A DNA stretch of 64,000 bases. It comes from Cyanobium sp. CZS25K (lineage in GTDB: Bacteria > Cyanobacteriota > Cyanobacteriia > PCC-6307 > Cyanobiaceae). The position numbers were made by a program, and so were the translations under genes. Shown here piece after piece: positions 1 to 7,815 of this stretch. The notes under the pieces are model-generated. The model was not told the origin of the DNA and did not search any database. It was given only the letters and a program-made list of their open reading frames with translations. Position 1 is the stretch's first letter. Every line of letters begins with the position of its first letter. Where the stretch lies: positions 56,704 to 120,703 of the forward strand of contig JAUCZB010000018.1 in NCBI GenBank assembly GCA_030373325.1. Direction: 5' to 3'.

Positions 1-2
1 GC

Positions 3-227
3 CACCTGGAAGCCCAGGCCGTAGGCGCAGCCTTCTCCGCAGGAGTGACCCTGCCCATCCGCATCACCGCCCCGACTCTCGAGGAGCTGCAGCACGAGGC
101 CCGTGAGGCGCTGATCGCGCACATGGGGCCGGCCCATGGCACGGTTCGGCTGCGCGTGCGCCGCGGCCCCACTGCTGCCGTCAGCAGCATCCGGACGGTA
201 GGCCGCCCTGGAGCCCTCTGCCGCTGA
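3..227 (+). CDS. Partial HicB-like small protein (5' end outside window)
   Basis: The frame is open from the first bases of the window to a TGA at 225-227, so the true start may lie upstream; a GTG at 45 is the first usable start inside. The segment LPIRITAPTLEELQHEARE resembles the substrate-like fold of HicB/DUF1902-type antitoxins, which is a loose family resemblance only. The tail is arginine-rich and low in complexity. No partner toxin is visible. It could equally be an unrelated small hypothetical protein. Confidence 0.3.
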   Translation, partial: HLEAQAVGAAFSAGVTLPIRITAPTLEELQHEAREALIAHMGPAHGTVRLRVRRGPTAAVSSIRTVGRPGALCR

Positions 228-233
228 TCTGAG

Positions 234-644
234 ATGCCCGAGCCAGAGGCCACGGCCACCGCCGGCTCGTTCACGGGCTCGCTCGCGCTGGCCGCCGACG
301 ATCCCGCCGCCCTGGCGCGGTTTTATGGCGCTCTGCTGGACGTGGAGCCGCAGCCGGGCCTCAGCAGCACGCACTGGCGGGTTCCTTGGCCGGCCGGTGG
401 TTGGTTGGAGATGTATGTCCCATCCAGGAGCCGGCCCCAGCCGCGGCAGCCGGGGCGATTGGCGTTGTGCCTGCAACGAAAGGCCGATGCTGCAGGCGCC
501 CTTGCCGTGCTCCACGCCTGGATGGAAGAAGCCCTGGAACTGGGCGCCAGCGTGAACGATCCGCCGCGGCAGGAACCGTTCGGCGCCGAGGCATGGCTGC
601 TGGACCCGGAGGGTAACCGCCTGCTGCTGCTTGTGCTCCCATGA
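234..644 (+). CDS. VOC-superfamily protein (glyoxalase/dioxygenase fold)
   Basis: The 136-residue product has the length of a single-domain vicinal-oxygen-chelate protein. The N-terminal half carries the family pattern of a beta strand, a helix and a short loop (ADDPAALARFYGALLDVEP), and the C-terminal end is the typical FGAEAWLLDPEGNRLLLL strand. The Glu before the WLEMYV strand and the C-terminal region are where metal ligands usually sit, but the substrate cannot be predicted. The gene starts 6 bases after the preceding reading frame and lies 44 bases before the beta-lactamase on the same strand, so the three may be co-transcribed. Confidence 0.75.
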   Translation: MPEPEATATAGSFTGSLALAADDPAALARFYGALLDVEPQPGLSSTHWRVPWPAGGWLEMYVPSRSRPQPRQPGRLALCLQRKADAAGALAVLHAWMEEALELGASVNDPPRQEPFGAEAWLLDPEGNRLLLLVLP

Positions 645-688
645 ACCCTGGGCGAGGCTGACCGGCATCCCTCACCGCCTCGAAACCC

Positions 689-1522
689 ATGGGCACGCCA
701 CGCACCCTGCTGGCGGTGGCACTGCTGGCCCTGCCCCCTTCGGCTGCCGCTGCCGCTGAACCCTGGCGTGAGGAGCCGGCCGTGGCAGCCCTGTTCCGCC
801 AGGCTGGCGTGGAGGGCACCTTTGTACTGCTGGATGGGCGCCGCGGCGAACTGCGCGGCCACAACCAGAGCCGAGCCGAGCAGCGCTTCTCACCGGCCTC
901 AACGTTCAAGATCGCCAACGCCCTGATCGGCCTGTCGCTGGGCGCCGTGCGCGGCGTCGACGAGGTGATCCCCTACACCGGGGAGGCCAACCCATTCATG
1001 CGCGAGTGGCTGGAGCCGATGGGGTTGCGCGGCGCCATGAAGGTGTCAAACGTGCCCCTCTATCAGGAGCTGGCCCGTCGCATCGGCCTGCAACGGATGC
1101 GCGAGGCGATCGCACGACTCGGTTACGGCAACCAGCAGATCGGCACCAACGTGACCACCTTCTGGCTGCGCGGGCCCCTGGCGATCAGCGCCGTGGAGCA
1201 GACCCGCTTCCTCTCAGCCCTGGCCCACCGGACGCTGCCGTTCCCGGCTCAGGCCCAGCGGCAGGTGGCCGAGATCACACGGGTGGACAGCGGCCCTGGC
1301 TGGAGCCTGCATGCCAAAACCGGCTGGCAGAACGCCCCGGGCGCCGGAGTGGGCTGGTGGGTGGGCTGGGTGCAGCGTGGCAACCAGATCACCCCCTTTG
1401 CCCTCAACATCGCCATGGCCAGCGCTGCCGATGCCCCCAAACGCGAGCGCCTGGGGCGCAGCAGCCTGAAGGCCCTGGGGATCCTGCCAACACCGCCAAG
1501 GGGGCCTGTCCTTGCGCCATGA
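689..1522 (+). CDS. Class D (OXA-type) beta-lactamase, exported
   Basis: This is a serine beta-lactamase that should hydrolyse beta-lactams in the periplasm. An N-terminal signal peptide of about 23 residues precedes the mature protein. All class D hallmarks are present in order: the S-x-x-K motif STFK at residues 71-74 (acyl-serine 71, the lysine normally carboxylated 74), S-x-V as SNV at 120-122, Y-G-N at 146-148, the FWLRGPLAISAVEQ helix, and K-T-G at 210-212 followed by Trp. The length of 277 residues is normal for the class. The family also includes BlaR-type sensor domains, but no transmembrane sensor module is present. The natural role in a cyanobacterium is unknown; housekeeping-like penicillin binding remains possible. 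Confidence 0.93.
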   Translation: MGTPRTLLAVALLALPPSAAAAAEPWREEPAVAALFRQAGVEGTFVLLDGRRGELRGHNQSRAEQRFSPASTFKIANALIGLSLGAVRGVDEVIPYTGEANPFMREWLEPMGLRGAMKVSNVPLYQELARRIGLQRMREAIARLGYGNQQIGTNVTTFWLRGPLAISAVEQTRFLSALAHRTLPFPAQAQRQVAEITRVDSGPGWSLHAKTGWQNAPGAGVGWWVGWVQRGNQITPFALNIAMASAADAPKRERLGRSSLKALGILPTPPRGPVLAP

Positions 1523-1734
1523 AGCGCCTTTCATGAACACCCATTGTCGCCGATGAAGAGCAGTGTCGAATGGGCTTCTGCCCTTGCTGGCACGGTTCCA
1601 ACGATCAGGACGCCGCGGCCCTTGGGGTTGGATACGGTTCAGGCAGGGTGGGTGAGGTGATCCTGCTCCAGGAGCTCGTGCTGGCCATCGGCATCCCCTT
1701 GTTGGTGCTGCTGCTGGAGTCAGAGCGCAGAGTC

Positions 1735-2402
1735 TCAGTGATCCTCTGGAAACAGGACGCTGGTGATGGGGCCGCCTGCCTCGCTGGGCAGGTCTTCTGT
1801 AATCACCCAGATCGTGCCGTGCTCCTCGGTGTCGCAGCTGGAGAACAGCCGGCCTTCTGCGTGGCTGTGATCGGCGTCGGAGGCGGCATGGCACTTCTGC
1901 ACGATCCGATCGGCGATCGTTGCGGCCTCCTCAGGGATGGAGAAGCGCTGGCGGATGGCGCCGTGCACCTTACGGATCGTGGCCGCATCGAGGGGGAGCA
2001 GCCTGAGCCAGGGACTCTGCAGCTGTCGCTGACCTTTCCTGATGCTGCGGTGCTGGCTATTCGAGCAACCGCCTTGGCGGCCTCCCCTCGGCGATCAGCA
2101 GCAGCCTCCACGCAAGCGGCCACTCCCTCGCAGGGCAGCAGGAACGTGGCCCCAGCCATTGGATTCCACTGGGCGAATTGCTGATGCAGAAGCCGCCCGC
2201 CCTTGCCGCTTTTCTCAAAGTGCACCAGGGAGCCCTGATCGGGGCAGGCATGGAGGGTGACGCGCCAGCGGATCCCGCTCTGGAGCACATCGATCCCGTC
2301 CACCGACCACGAATCACGGCTGCGGTGAGGCGGGATCTGGGCGGTAGCCATGCCCACTCTGATCTGAATCTCAGCCGTGTCGGGGCCGCAGGGGGGCGGC
2401 AT
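1735..2402 (-). pseudogene. Hypothetical gene apparently split by a frameshift
   Basis: Two minus-strand frames read like parts of one protein. The upstream frame starts at 2402 (or at an internal ATG at 2351) and looks protein-like to about 2060. Beyond that the same frame becomes low-complexity Ser/Pro/Arg, while the neighbouring frame becomes protein-like (QLQSPWLRLLPLDAATIRK onward) and runs to a TGA at 1735. A single indel near 2050 would join them into a protein of roughly 220 residues. I do not recognise the family. An alternative is two overlapping genes, the second with a GTG start at 1968. The flank 1523-1734 shows no gene. Confidence 0.4.
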
Positions 2403-2434
2403 CTGGATCAGGATGCGTTATTCCGCCGGAAACG

Positions 2435-3475
2435 ATGGCGTCGCTGGCCGCTACAGCCCTGGTCAGTGATCTCTGCGCCGTGGTGAGGGACCTGGGAGCG
2501 GCTCCCTCCCCAGGCGAGAGAGCCAGGGGCGCCCTGCGCCTGACGACGTTGAGCGCATTGCTGCTGGGCGGCGCCTGGCTCTACTGGCGTCTGCCCCTGG
2601 GAGGAGTCGCCATCGGGGCCGTACTCATCGCTGGTGTGGCCTATGCCCTGCTGCTGATCGCCACCCATGAAATGGTGCATGGCACCCTGCTTGGCTTCCG
2701 GACACTGGAGCAGTGGCTGGCATGTCTGCTCAGCTGGCCGATGGCCTGGCCCCATCTCACCTACGCACGGTTGCATCATCTGCATCACCGCTGGAATGGC
2801 TGCGATCCCCGGGATCCGGAGCGCACCACGCCCCTCCCCCAGGAGCGCCTGGCGGCGGGACCGCTGAGGCGCCTGATGCAGCGCCATCTGCTCTGGTGGC
2901 GCGTTGGCGTGCTGGGCGGCGTGGGATTGATCGCGGACACGGCGCGGAAAGGCTTCTGGCTCCAGCGGCAGGATCAGGGCCTGGTGCAAGCCCGATTGAT
3001 CGACGGGGCCGGCGTGATGGTCCTGCACACGACCATGCTTCTCATCGCTCTCACCCGGGGGGAGTTATGGAGGTACCTGCTGTTCTGGCTGCTGCTTGAG
3101 CGTGTGATCGGAGCGATCGTTCAGTTTCGCGGCATGGTGGAACATCACTTGCTGTGGCGATCCAGGGAAGCCCATCTGCTTACGCAGCTCTATGCCACCC
3201 GCACCATCAACGCAGGCAGCTGGCTCAATGCCCTTTTGGGAGGGCTCCCCCACCACAGCGCCCACCACGCCTTCCCCTCAATTCCCAGTGAGCGTCTGCC
3301 CCTGGCCAGTCGCCGTATCGCCTTGGTTCTGGAGCGTCATGGTGCTCCTCCTCTTCCCACCCTTTCGAGCTACCGCGAGGCGCTGATCGTGATGATCGCT
3401 GGTGAGACTAATCCAGGGCACAGCTCGCCGCAGGCTGGCGACACGGCTGCAGGAGATGGCATCAAAACATCCTGA
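2435..3475 (+). CDS. Membrane fatty-acid desaturase / hydroxylase family protein
   Basis: The 346-residue product has the three histidine boxes of the integral-membrane di-iron desaturase family: HEMVH at residues 78-82, HHLHH at 114-118 and HHSAHH at 273-278, separated by hydrophobic segments at about 37-76, 93-107 and 195-230. These bind two irons in the membrane and use O2 to desaturate or hydroxylate acyl chains or carotenoids. The box spacing fits either acyl-lipid desaturases or CrtR-like carotenoid hydroxylases, and I cannot choose between them. The gene stands alone, with convergent damaged genes on both sides. Confidence 0.83.
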   Translation: MASLAATALVSDLCAVVRDLGAAPSPGERARGALRLTTLSALLLGGAWLYWRLPLGGVAIGAVLIAGVAYALLLIATHEMVHGTLLGFRTLEQWLACLLSWPMAWPHLTYARLHHLHHRWNGCDPRDPERTTPLPQERLAAGPLRRLMQRHLLWWRVGVLGGVGLIADTARKGFWLQRQDQGLVQARLIDGAGVMVLHTTMLLIALTRGELWRYLLFWLLLERVIGAIVQFRGMVEHHLLWRSREAHLLTQLYATRTINAGSWLNALLGGLPHHSAHHAFPSIPSERLPLASRRIALVLERHGAPPLPTLSSYREALIVMIAGETNPGHSSPQAGDTAAGDGIKTS

Positions 3476-3844
3476 GCATGGCAGCGCCGGGAACATCTGA
3501 GGATCCTGGCTGGATTCGAGCAGGAAGGGATGTTCTGATCGGCCGGAGCATTGCTCGGTGCGATAGGCGGCCGGCAGGAGCGGTGGCCTGGGTGGATTGA
3601 GTGATGCCCATGATTCCCCCCAGCTGCGGTGCTTCGCTTCCGCCACCGCCCGCGGCCGTCCCGCTGCAGCATCGCCAGGGCGACTGCAACGGTCATGGCG
3701 CAGGATCAGGCCACGCCGTCCACCAGAGCCATACCACCGCTGACGGCCAGGAATAACACTGTCTGAATCAGCAACAGGAAAATGCCCAGCGTCGAGAAGG
3801 CGGTGATGCGGATCTTGGCTGTGCTCAATAGCTGCGGCGATTGC
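3476..3844. other. Stretch without a clear gene
   Basis: Several open frames cross this stretch on the minus strand but their translations are Ser/Pro/Arg-rich and look like shadows. The only protein-like piece is a 40-codon minus-strand frame from a TTG at 3828 to a stop at 3706. It encodes one hydrophobic segment (FLLLIQTVLFLAVSGG) directly downstream of the damaged Fic gene. It could be a small membrane peptide or a gene remnant; I do not call it. Confidence 0.4.
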
Positions 3845-4328
3845 TCAGCTCGCTCGCGCAAAGGCGAGCAGGGCGCTGACGTTGCCTCGGTCGGCCTGCT
3901 GGAGAGCGGCGATGTAGTGCTGGCGCAGGGCTGAGGCATCGATGGGGGAGCTGCTGCCTCCCCAGGAGAAGCGAGGCGCCCCCAGCCCCAGCCGCTCGAT
4001 CAAGACATCAGCGATCAGGCGCGCATGGCGGCCGTTGCCATTGGGGAAGGGATGGATGGAAACCAGCCGGTGATGGAAAGAGATGGCGATTCGATCCACC
4101 GGATCCACCTGCTGCTCCACCTGAAAGGCGATGTCAGCCAGCAGGGCCGGCACCTGCATGCGGATCTGCCGCCAGTCGGAACCGATGCTCTTGTCCCTGC
4201 TGCGGTACTGACCGGCCCAACGCCAGCTCTGGCCGAACATCTCGCGATGAAGACGCCGCAGCCAGCTCTCTTGCAGCGGCCGGGGGCCGCCGCTGGCGGG
4301 ACAGCCAGAGCAGGGCGTCCTTGCCCGG
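3845..4328 (-). pseudogene. Fic/Doc-domain protein (mobile mystery protein B type), 5' truncated and frameshifted
   Basis: From an ATG at 4240 the frame encodes a Fic domain with the complete catalytic signature HPFPNGNGRHAR, preceded by the WRWAGQYR region and ending in ALLAFARAS. This matches the C-terminal two thirds of mobile mystery protein B, an AMP-transferase-like family that travels with mobile DNA. Upstream, the expected continuation is visible in two different frames: LQESWLRRLHREM in frame immediately upstream, and DALLWLSRQRR in another frame further upstream, which implies an indel at about 4270-4300. The remaining N-terminus is absent, cut off where the IS21 element begins at 4329. 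The usual partner, mobile mystery protein A, is not seen. The truncated product may still fold, but the gene is judged broken. Confidence 0.72.
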
Positions 4329-4347
4329 TGTCAACTACGTAGGCGGG
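4329..4347 (+). repeat. Left terminal inverted repeat of the IS21 element
   Basis: TGTCAACTACGTAGGCGGG pairs with 7117-7135 with one mismatch. A second copy of the inner part follows at 4352-4369. The match between the two flanks continues outward for eight bases (TTGCCCGG at 4321-4328 against CCGGGCAA at 7136-7143). Confidence 0.88.
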
Positions 4348-4380
4348 TCGCGTCAATTACGTAGGCGGGTTCCGCCCTGC

Positions 4381-4406
4381 CCTCCCCCTGCCATGGCAGG
4401 GGGAGG
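4381..4406 (-). terminator. Perfect 26-bp palindrome downstream of istB
   Basis: The two 13-base halves are perfectly complementary (arm CCTCCCCCTGCCA). The palindrome lies about 270 bases after the istB stop, inside the IS left end. A hairpin here could stop transcription leaving or entering the element, but no run of T follows, so it may instead be a structural or transposase-related site. Confidence 0.4.
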
Positions 4407-4675
4407 CGACAGCGAAAAGTGAGCCACCGCAGGCGGCATGACACCTGGCCCACCCTGTCCAGGTCCACTGCCATGGTGCCGGGACTTTCTGATCGGCCCC
4501 AGGCGTCAAGCCCGTTGGCCGGTGCTCTTGCTGCTGTCCCGCCTGAGCGCTGCAGCGGAGCGCACGAGCCGGCGGACCCCACGGTCCGACGGCAGCGCGG
4601 AGCTCATCACCGGCACCTGGCGCCAGGGGTTGGCTTGTGGTTGGCGGGTAATTGACGCCTGGTCGCGGCGACGAA

Positions 4676-5470
4676 TCAGCCTGCGCTGGAGCGGTCAATC
4701 CGCCGTGCCCGTTTGCGGCGGTAGCTCTCGCCATTGATCTGGATGATCGTGCTGTGGTCCACCAGCCGGTCCACTGCCGCCACGGTCATGGCGCTGGTGC
4801 AGAAGACGTTCTCCCACTCGCTGAACGGCTGGTTGCTGGTCACCAACAGGGATCTACGCTCGTAGCGGTGCATCACCAGCTCGAACAGCACCGAGGTCTC
4901 GGCCTCGTCCTTGCGCACGTAGCCGATGTCATCGATCACCAGCAGGGCAAAGCGATCCAGTCGGGTCAGGGCCTTGGCCAGGGCGTAGTCGGCTTTGGCG
5001 CGCTGCAGCTCCTGCACCAGCGTGGTGGCGGAGAAGAAGCGGGCCGTGCGGTCCAGGGCGATCAGGCTGCGGCAGATGCCCGCCGCCAGGTGGGTTTTGC
5101 CCACACCGCTGGGGCCAAACAGCAGCAGGTTCTCGGCGCGGTCCAGCCAGCCGGTGTCGTGGGCGAGCTGCTCGATCTGGGGTCGCTCCAGATCCGGGAT
5201 GGCGTTCCAGTCGTAGTCCGCCAGGGTTTTGGGGACCGGCAGCTGGGCCTCATGCAACAGCCGCCGCTGACGGGCTTGATGCCGCTGCTGGTGTTCCTGC
5301 TCCGCCAGCACATAGAGGTAACTGGCTGGACTCCAGCCATCGGCTGTGGCCTGCTGCTCGGCCGCCTGCCACTGGCTGCGGAACTGGGGCAGTTTCAACT
5401 GTTTCAACACCGATGGCAGAGCCGTTTCCAGCGCCGGCCTGCTCGGGGGTTCCAACCAGGAGTTCGTCAT
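4676..5470 (-). CDS. istB: IS21 transposition helper ATPase IstB
   Basis: IstB is the AAA+ ATPase that helps the IstA transposase choose and capture target DNA. The 264-residue product has the N-terminal helical IstB segment, a Walker A loop GPSGVGKT at residues 119-126 and a Walker B strand LLVIDD at 176-181, followed by the SNQPFSEWENVF region typical of the family. Length is normal for IstB. Its ATG at 5470 lies inside the 3' part of istA, so translation is probably coupled. It appears intact. Confidence 0.93.
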   Translation of the reverse strand: MTNSWLEPPSRPALETALPSVLKQLKLPQFRSQWQAAEQQATADGWSPASYLYVLAEQEHQQRHQARQRRLLHEAQLPVPKTLADYDWNAIPDLERPQIEQLAHDTGWLDRAENLLLFGPSGVGKTHLAAGICRSLIALDRTARFFSATTLVQELQRAKADYALAKALTRLDRFALLVIDDIGYVRKDEAETSVLFELVMHRYERRSLLVTSNQPFSEWENVFCTSAMTVAAVDRLVDHSTIIQINGESYRRKRARRIDRSSAG

Positions 5471-6971
5471 AGCTGCTGAGGGTGTGTTCGGGGATGTCGA
5501 GCTGGGGCATGGCCATCAGGCCCCGGGGGGGCCGCAGGCCGTAGTGATCGCGCAGGGCCGTGAGGCTGAGAGCACCGCTGCGCAGCGCTCGCCGCAGATA
5601 GCGCTCCACATCGACCAGATCGTCGGTTCTGGCGGCGACATGGAGGGCGTCCACCATGACCTTGGCCGCCTCATCCGGCGGCAGGACCGCCAGCAACTGG
5701 CGCCATAGCTGCCGCCAGTTCTCTCCTGGGAGTAGGTCGGCCTGCAGCTGGGCGCGCAGCAGCGCCCGGGGTTTGCGGCGCAGACTCTCGATCATGTGGC
5801 GGAAATCGATCCGCCGCAGTGGCCCGCTTTCTCCCGCTCGCCGATGCAGGCGCGGCAGGGTTTGGACGAACTGGCTGCGCAGGAACAGATCCAGCCGGTC
5901 ATGGCGCAGGTGCACCGTCAGCTGCTGGCCGATCAGCCGTGAGGGGACGCTGTAGGTGACCGAGCGCACCTCGATCGTGCTGGTGCTCCGCACCCGCACC
6001 ACCAGCGGTTCGTAGTCGGCAAAGCGCTCCACCGGCAACGGCTGCAGGTGCAACCGCTCGATCTCCAGGTTCCCCTGCACCTGGTGGCGGCTGTTGAGGG
6101 TGGCGGTGACCTGGGCGACCAGCTGCCGGTAGTCGGCCTCGGTGGCGAAATCACGGCTGCCGCGCTGGATCAGTTGCTGCTCCAGCCGGTGTTTCCAGTG
6201 TCGGTGCGGACCCTCGATCGCGCCGTTCTCGTGGGCGATGCCGCGGTTGTTGCGGGTGGCGATCACGCCCAGGTGGGCGCAGAGCTCGCGGTAGCGGCTG
6301 GTGTAGTCCCCCGCGTAGCTGCCGTCGCGGTTGCGGAAGCAGGCACTCAGGCTGTCGGTGCGGTGCTCCGCCGGCACCCCACCGCAAAGAGCGAGAGCGT
6401 TCTGCAGAGCCTCGGACAGGGCAACAAAGCTCTCACCGCCGTGGATCACCGCCACATGGCACCAGCCCGAATAGGGCAGGCGGAAGTGGAACAGCCGGTG
6501 CTCCAGCACCTGGCCAGCGATCGTGATCGGCGCGCCCTTGATCAGCGCGAAATCCGAGATCCCCAGCACACCGGCCCGGTGCTCCTGCAGGAACATCACC
6601 TCCTGCGCCGGCCCGTGCAGGGCCCGCCACTGCTCGACGCGGCGCTGCAGGGTCCGCTTGCGGCGAAACCACTCCTCACCTGGCCTGATCTGCTCCAGGT
6701 GCAGAAGCAGCGTCTGGGGTTCCAGTTGCGGCGCCTTCTCGAGCATCGGCACCAGCACGGTGTCCCACACGTCCGCCAGCGGATCAGCTCGGGTGCGCCA
6801 CCGCCGTCCAGGCTGCTGCTGTTGCCCCTCGGGCTGCAGCTCGCCGCGATCGATCCGCTGGGCGCTGCGCACCGAAATCCCCACCGCATCAGCCGCCACC
6901 TGCTGGCTGAGCCCGCCTGAGCGTTTGGCCATGTACCGCTCCTTGATCCGCAACGACAGAGGGGCGGGCAT
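5250..6971 (-). CDS. istA: IS21 transposase IstA
   Basis: IstA is the DDE transposase of the element. A helix-turn-helix near residues 19-40 (LSQQVAADAVGISVRSAQRI) is followed by the DDE core: the first Asp in GISDF, the second in HRTDSLSACF, and the Glu in NGAIEGPHRHW, then a C-terminal beta-barrel-like segment with SVTYSVPSRLIGQ. The first ATG is 6971, and an internal ATG at 6932 (MAKRSGG) is equally likely. The frame runs about 220 bases into istB, and its last roughly 70 residues are low-complexity, suggesting a lost stop codon. Confidence 0.92.
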   Translation of the reverse strand: MPAPLSLRIKERYMAKRSGGLSQQVAADAVGISVRSAQRIDRGELQPEGQQQQPGRRWRTRADPLADVWDTVLVPMLEKAPQLEPQTLLLHLEQIRPGEEWFRRKRTLQRRVEQWRALHGPAQEVMFLQEHRAGVLGISDFALIKGAPITIAGQVLEHRLFHFRLPYSGWCHVAVIHGGESFVALSEALQNALALCGGVPAEHRTDSLSACFRNRDGSYAGDYTSRYRELCAHLGVIATRNNRGIAHENGAIEGPHRHWKHRLEQQLIQRGSRDFATEADYRQLVAQVTATLNSRHQVQGNLEIERLHLQPLPVERFADYEPLVVRVRSTSTIEVRSVTYSVPSRLIGQQLTVHLRHDRLDLFLRSQFVQTLPRLHRRAGESGPLRRIDFRHMIESLRRKPRALLRAQLQADLLPGENWRQLWRQLLAVLPPDEAAKVMVDALHVAARTDDLVDVERYLRRALRSGALSLTALRDHYGLRPPRGLMAMPQLDIPEHTLSSYDELLVGTPEQAGAGNGSAIGVETVETAPVPQPVAGGRAAGHSRWLESSQLPLCAGGAGTPAAASSPSAAAVA

Positions 6972-7043
6972 CGCAGGGCTCCAGACCGGAATCGGAACCC
7001 TGTTGTCGCGTCTTGAGACCCGCCTATGTAGTTGCGCGGACCC

Positions 7044-7115
7044 GCCTACCTAATCGTCGCCGAACAACTTCAGGGGACGCCAGCGATGTCCCTGTTCGGC
7101 GACGATTGGGTAGGC
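7044..7115. repeat. Long inverted repeat inside the IS21 right end
   Basis: The arms at 7044-7066 and 7093-7115 (start GCCTACC.TAATCGTCGCC) are complementary over about 22 bases with one small bulge and enclose a 26-base loop. The structure lies between the istA start and the terminal repeat. It could block incoming transcription into istA, or be a recombinase binding array, since the arms contain the end motif GCCTAC. Confidence 0.6.
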
Positions 7116-7116
7116 G

Positions 7117-7135
7117 CCCGCCTACGTCGTTGACA
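7117..7135 (-). repeat. Right terminal inverted repeat of the IS21 element
   Basis: CCCGCCTACGTCGTTGACA is the inverted partner of 4329-4347 and ends in ACA. The family end motif recurs inward at 7019-7037 and 7041-7050. Confidence 0.88.
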
Positions 7136-7141
7136 CCGGGC

Positions 7142-7309
7142 AATGTCCCCCTCTGGATGGTGGAGCGGCTCAACCATGAGGCCACCCGGCTCGGTGTGAA
7201 CCGCCAGTCGATCATCAAGGTCTGGCTCGCGGAGCGACTGGAGCCAGGTCGGCATGCCGAGCGATCTCAAGCCGACAGAGGCCTCCCGTCGCCGCAGGAG
7301 AGCAGCTGA
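7142..7309 (+). pseudogene. C-terminal fragment of a ribbon-helix-helix (CopG/BrnA-like) antitoxin
   Basis: Directly beside the IS right end the plus strand encodes VPLWMVERLNHEATRLGV followed by NRQSIIKVWLAERLE. This is the second half of a CopG-type ribbon-helix-helix protein of the sort paired with BrnT or RelE toxins in cyanobacteria. The N-terminal strand and start codon are missing, and the tail after LAERLE is Arg/Ser-rich. A start codon inside the IS at 7013 would give a chimeric frame through this fragment. No toxin gene is adjacent. Confidence 0.6.
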
Positions 7310-7533
7310 ATCAGCTCTGCCCCAGCTCCCGCATCCACTGCCAGAAGGCGCTCTTCGGACTGCCAGTGCCATCAACGGCACGCGATCGATCCATCGCATC
7401 TGCCAGAAGCAGCATCACGACTGGATTGAGGCCTTCCTGGTGCAGCACGAAGCCGCAGCAGGAACGACGGGGGCCCAGGCAGCTTGAAAGCATCGAGCTG
7501 CCTACCCTGAAGCAGTCCGGCCACGATGGGGCC

Positions 7534-7815
7534 ATGAGCAGGCAAACCGAACTCGGGTGGGCTGGCTGCACCGCAGTGGAGCGTGATCCGCAGCGCATCA
7601 GTGGTGCCTGGGTGTTCCGCGGCACAAGGGTCCCGGTGGCAGCCCTGTTCGAAAACCTGGAAGACGGCATCACCCTGGCGGAGTTTGTGGAGCTTTTTCC
7701 TGGGGTCACGCAGGAGCAAGCCCGCTCGGTGCTGGAGCATGCCGCCCGCAGTACGGCCACGTCGTGGCCACGGCCTACGAACTGGGCTGGTCCACCGTCA
7801 CCAACGGGGACCTGA
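7534..7815 (+). pseudogene. DUF433-type antitoxin with aberrant C-terminus
   Basis: From an ATG at 7534 the product reads as a DUF433 protein: a short lead, RDPQRISGAWVFRGTRVP, then FENLEDGITLAEFVELFPGV and the helix QEQARSVLEHAARS. DUF433 proteins are winged-helix-like antitoxins usually encoded just before a DUF5615 PIN-like toxin. After about residue 72 the frame should stop; instead it continues out of phase through the next gene (TATSWPRPTNWAGPP) to a stop at 7815. A deletion has fused the end of this gene to the body of its partner. The conserved region itself is complete. Confidence 0.6.

Larger units (their letters stand above)
4329..7135 (-). mobile_element. IS21-family insertion sequence
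   Basis: A 2.8 kb element carries istA and istB in the family order on the minus strand. Its ends are inverted 19-bp repeats starting with TGT and ending with ACA, 4329-4347 and 7117-7135, with one mismatch. Further copies of the end motif lie just inside both ends (4352-4369 and 7019-7050), a usual IS21 trait. The flanks show a 4-bp direct repeat CCGG (4325-4328 and 7136-7139), consistent with a short target duplication. Bases 4407-4675 inside the left end hold no gene. Both transposition genes look full length, so the copy may be active. Confidence 0.9.

Noticed and set aside
1570..2184. A 204-codon plus-strand frame with a fair-looking translation
   Set aside because: The minus strand in the same place gives more natural protein sequence (split over two frames), and the plus frame lacks any recognisable motif or ribosome-binding site.
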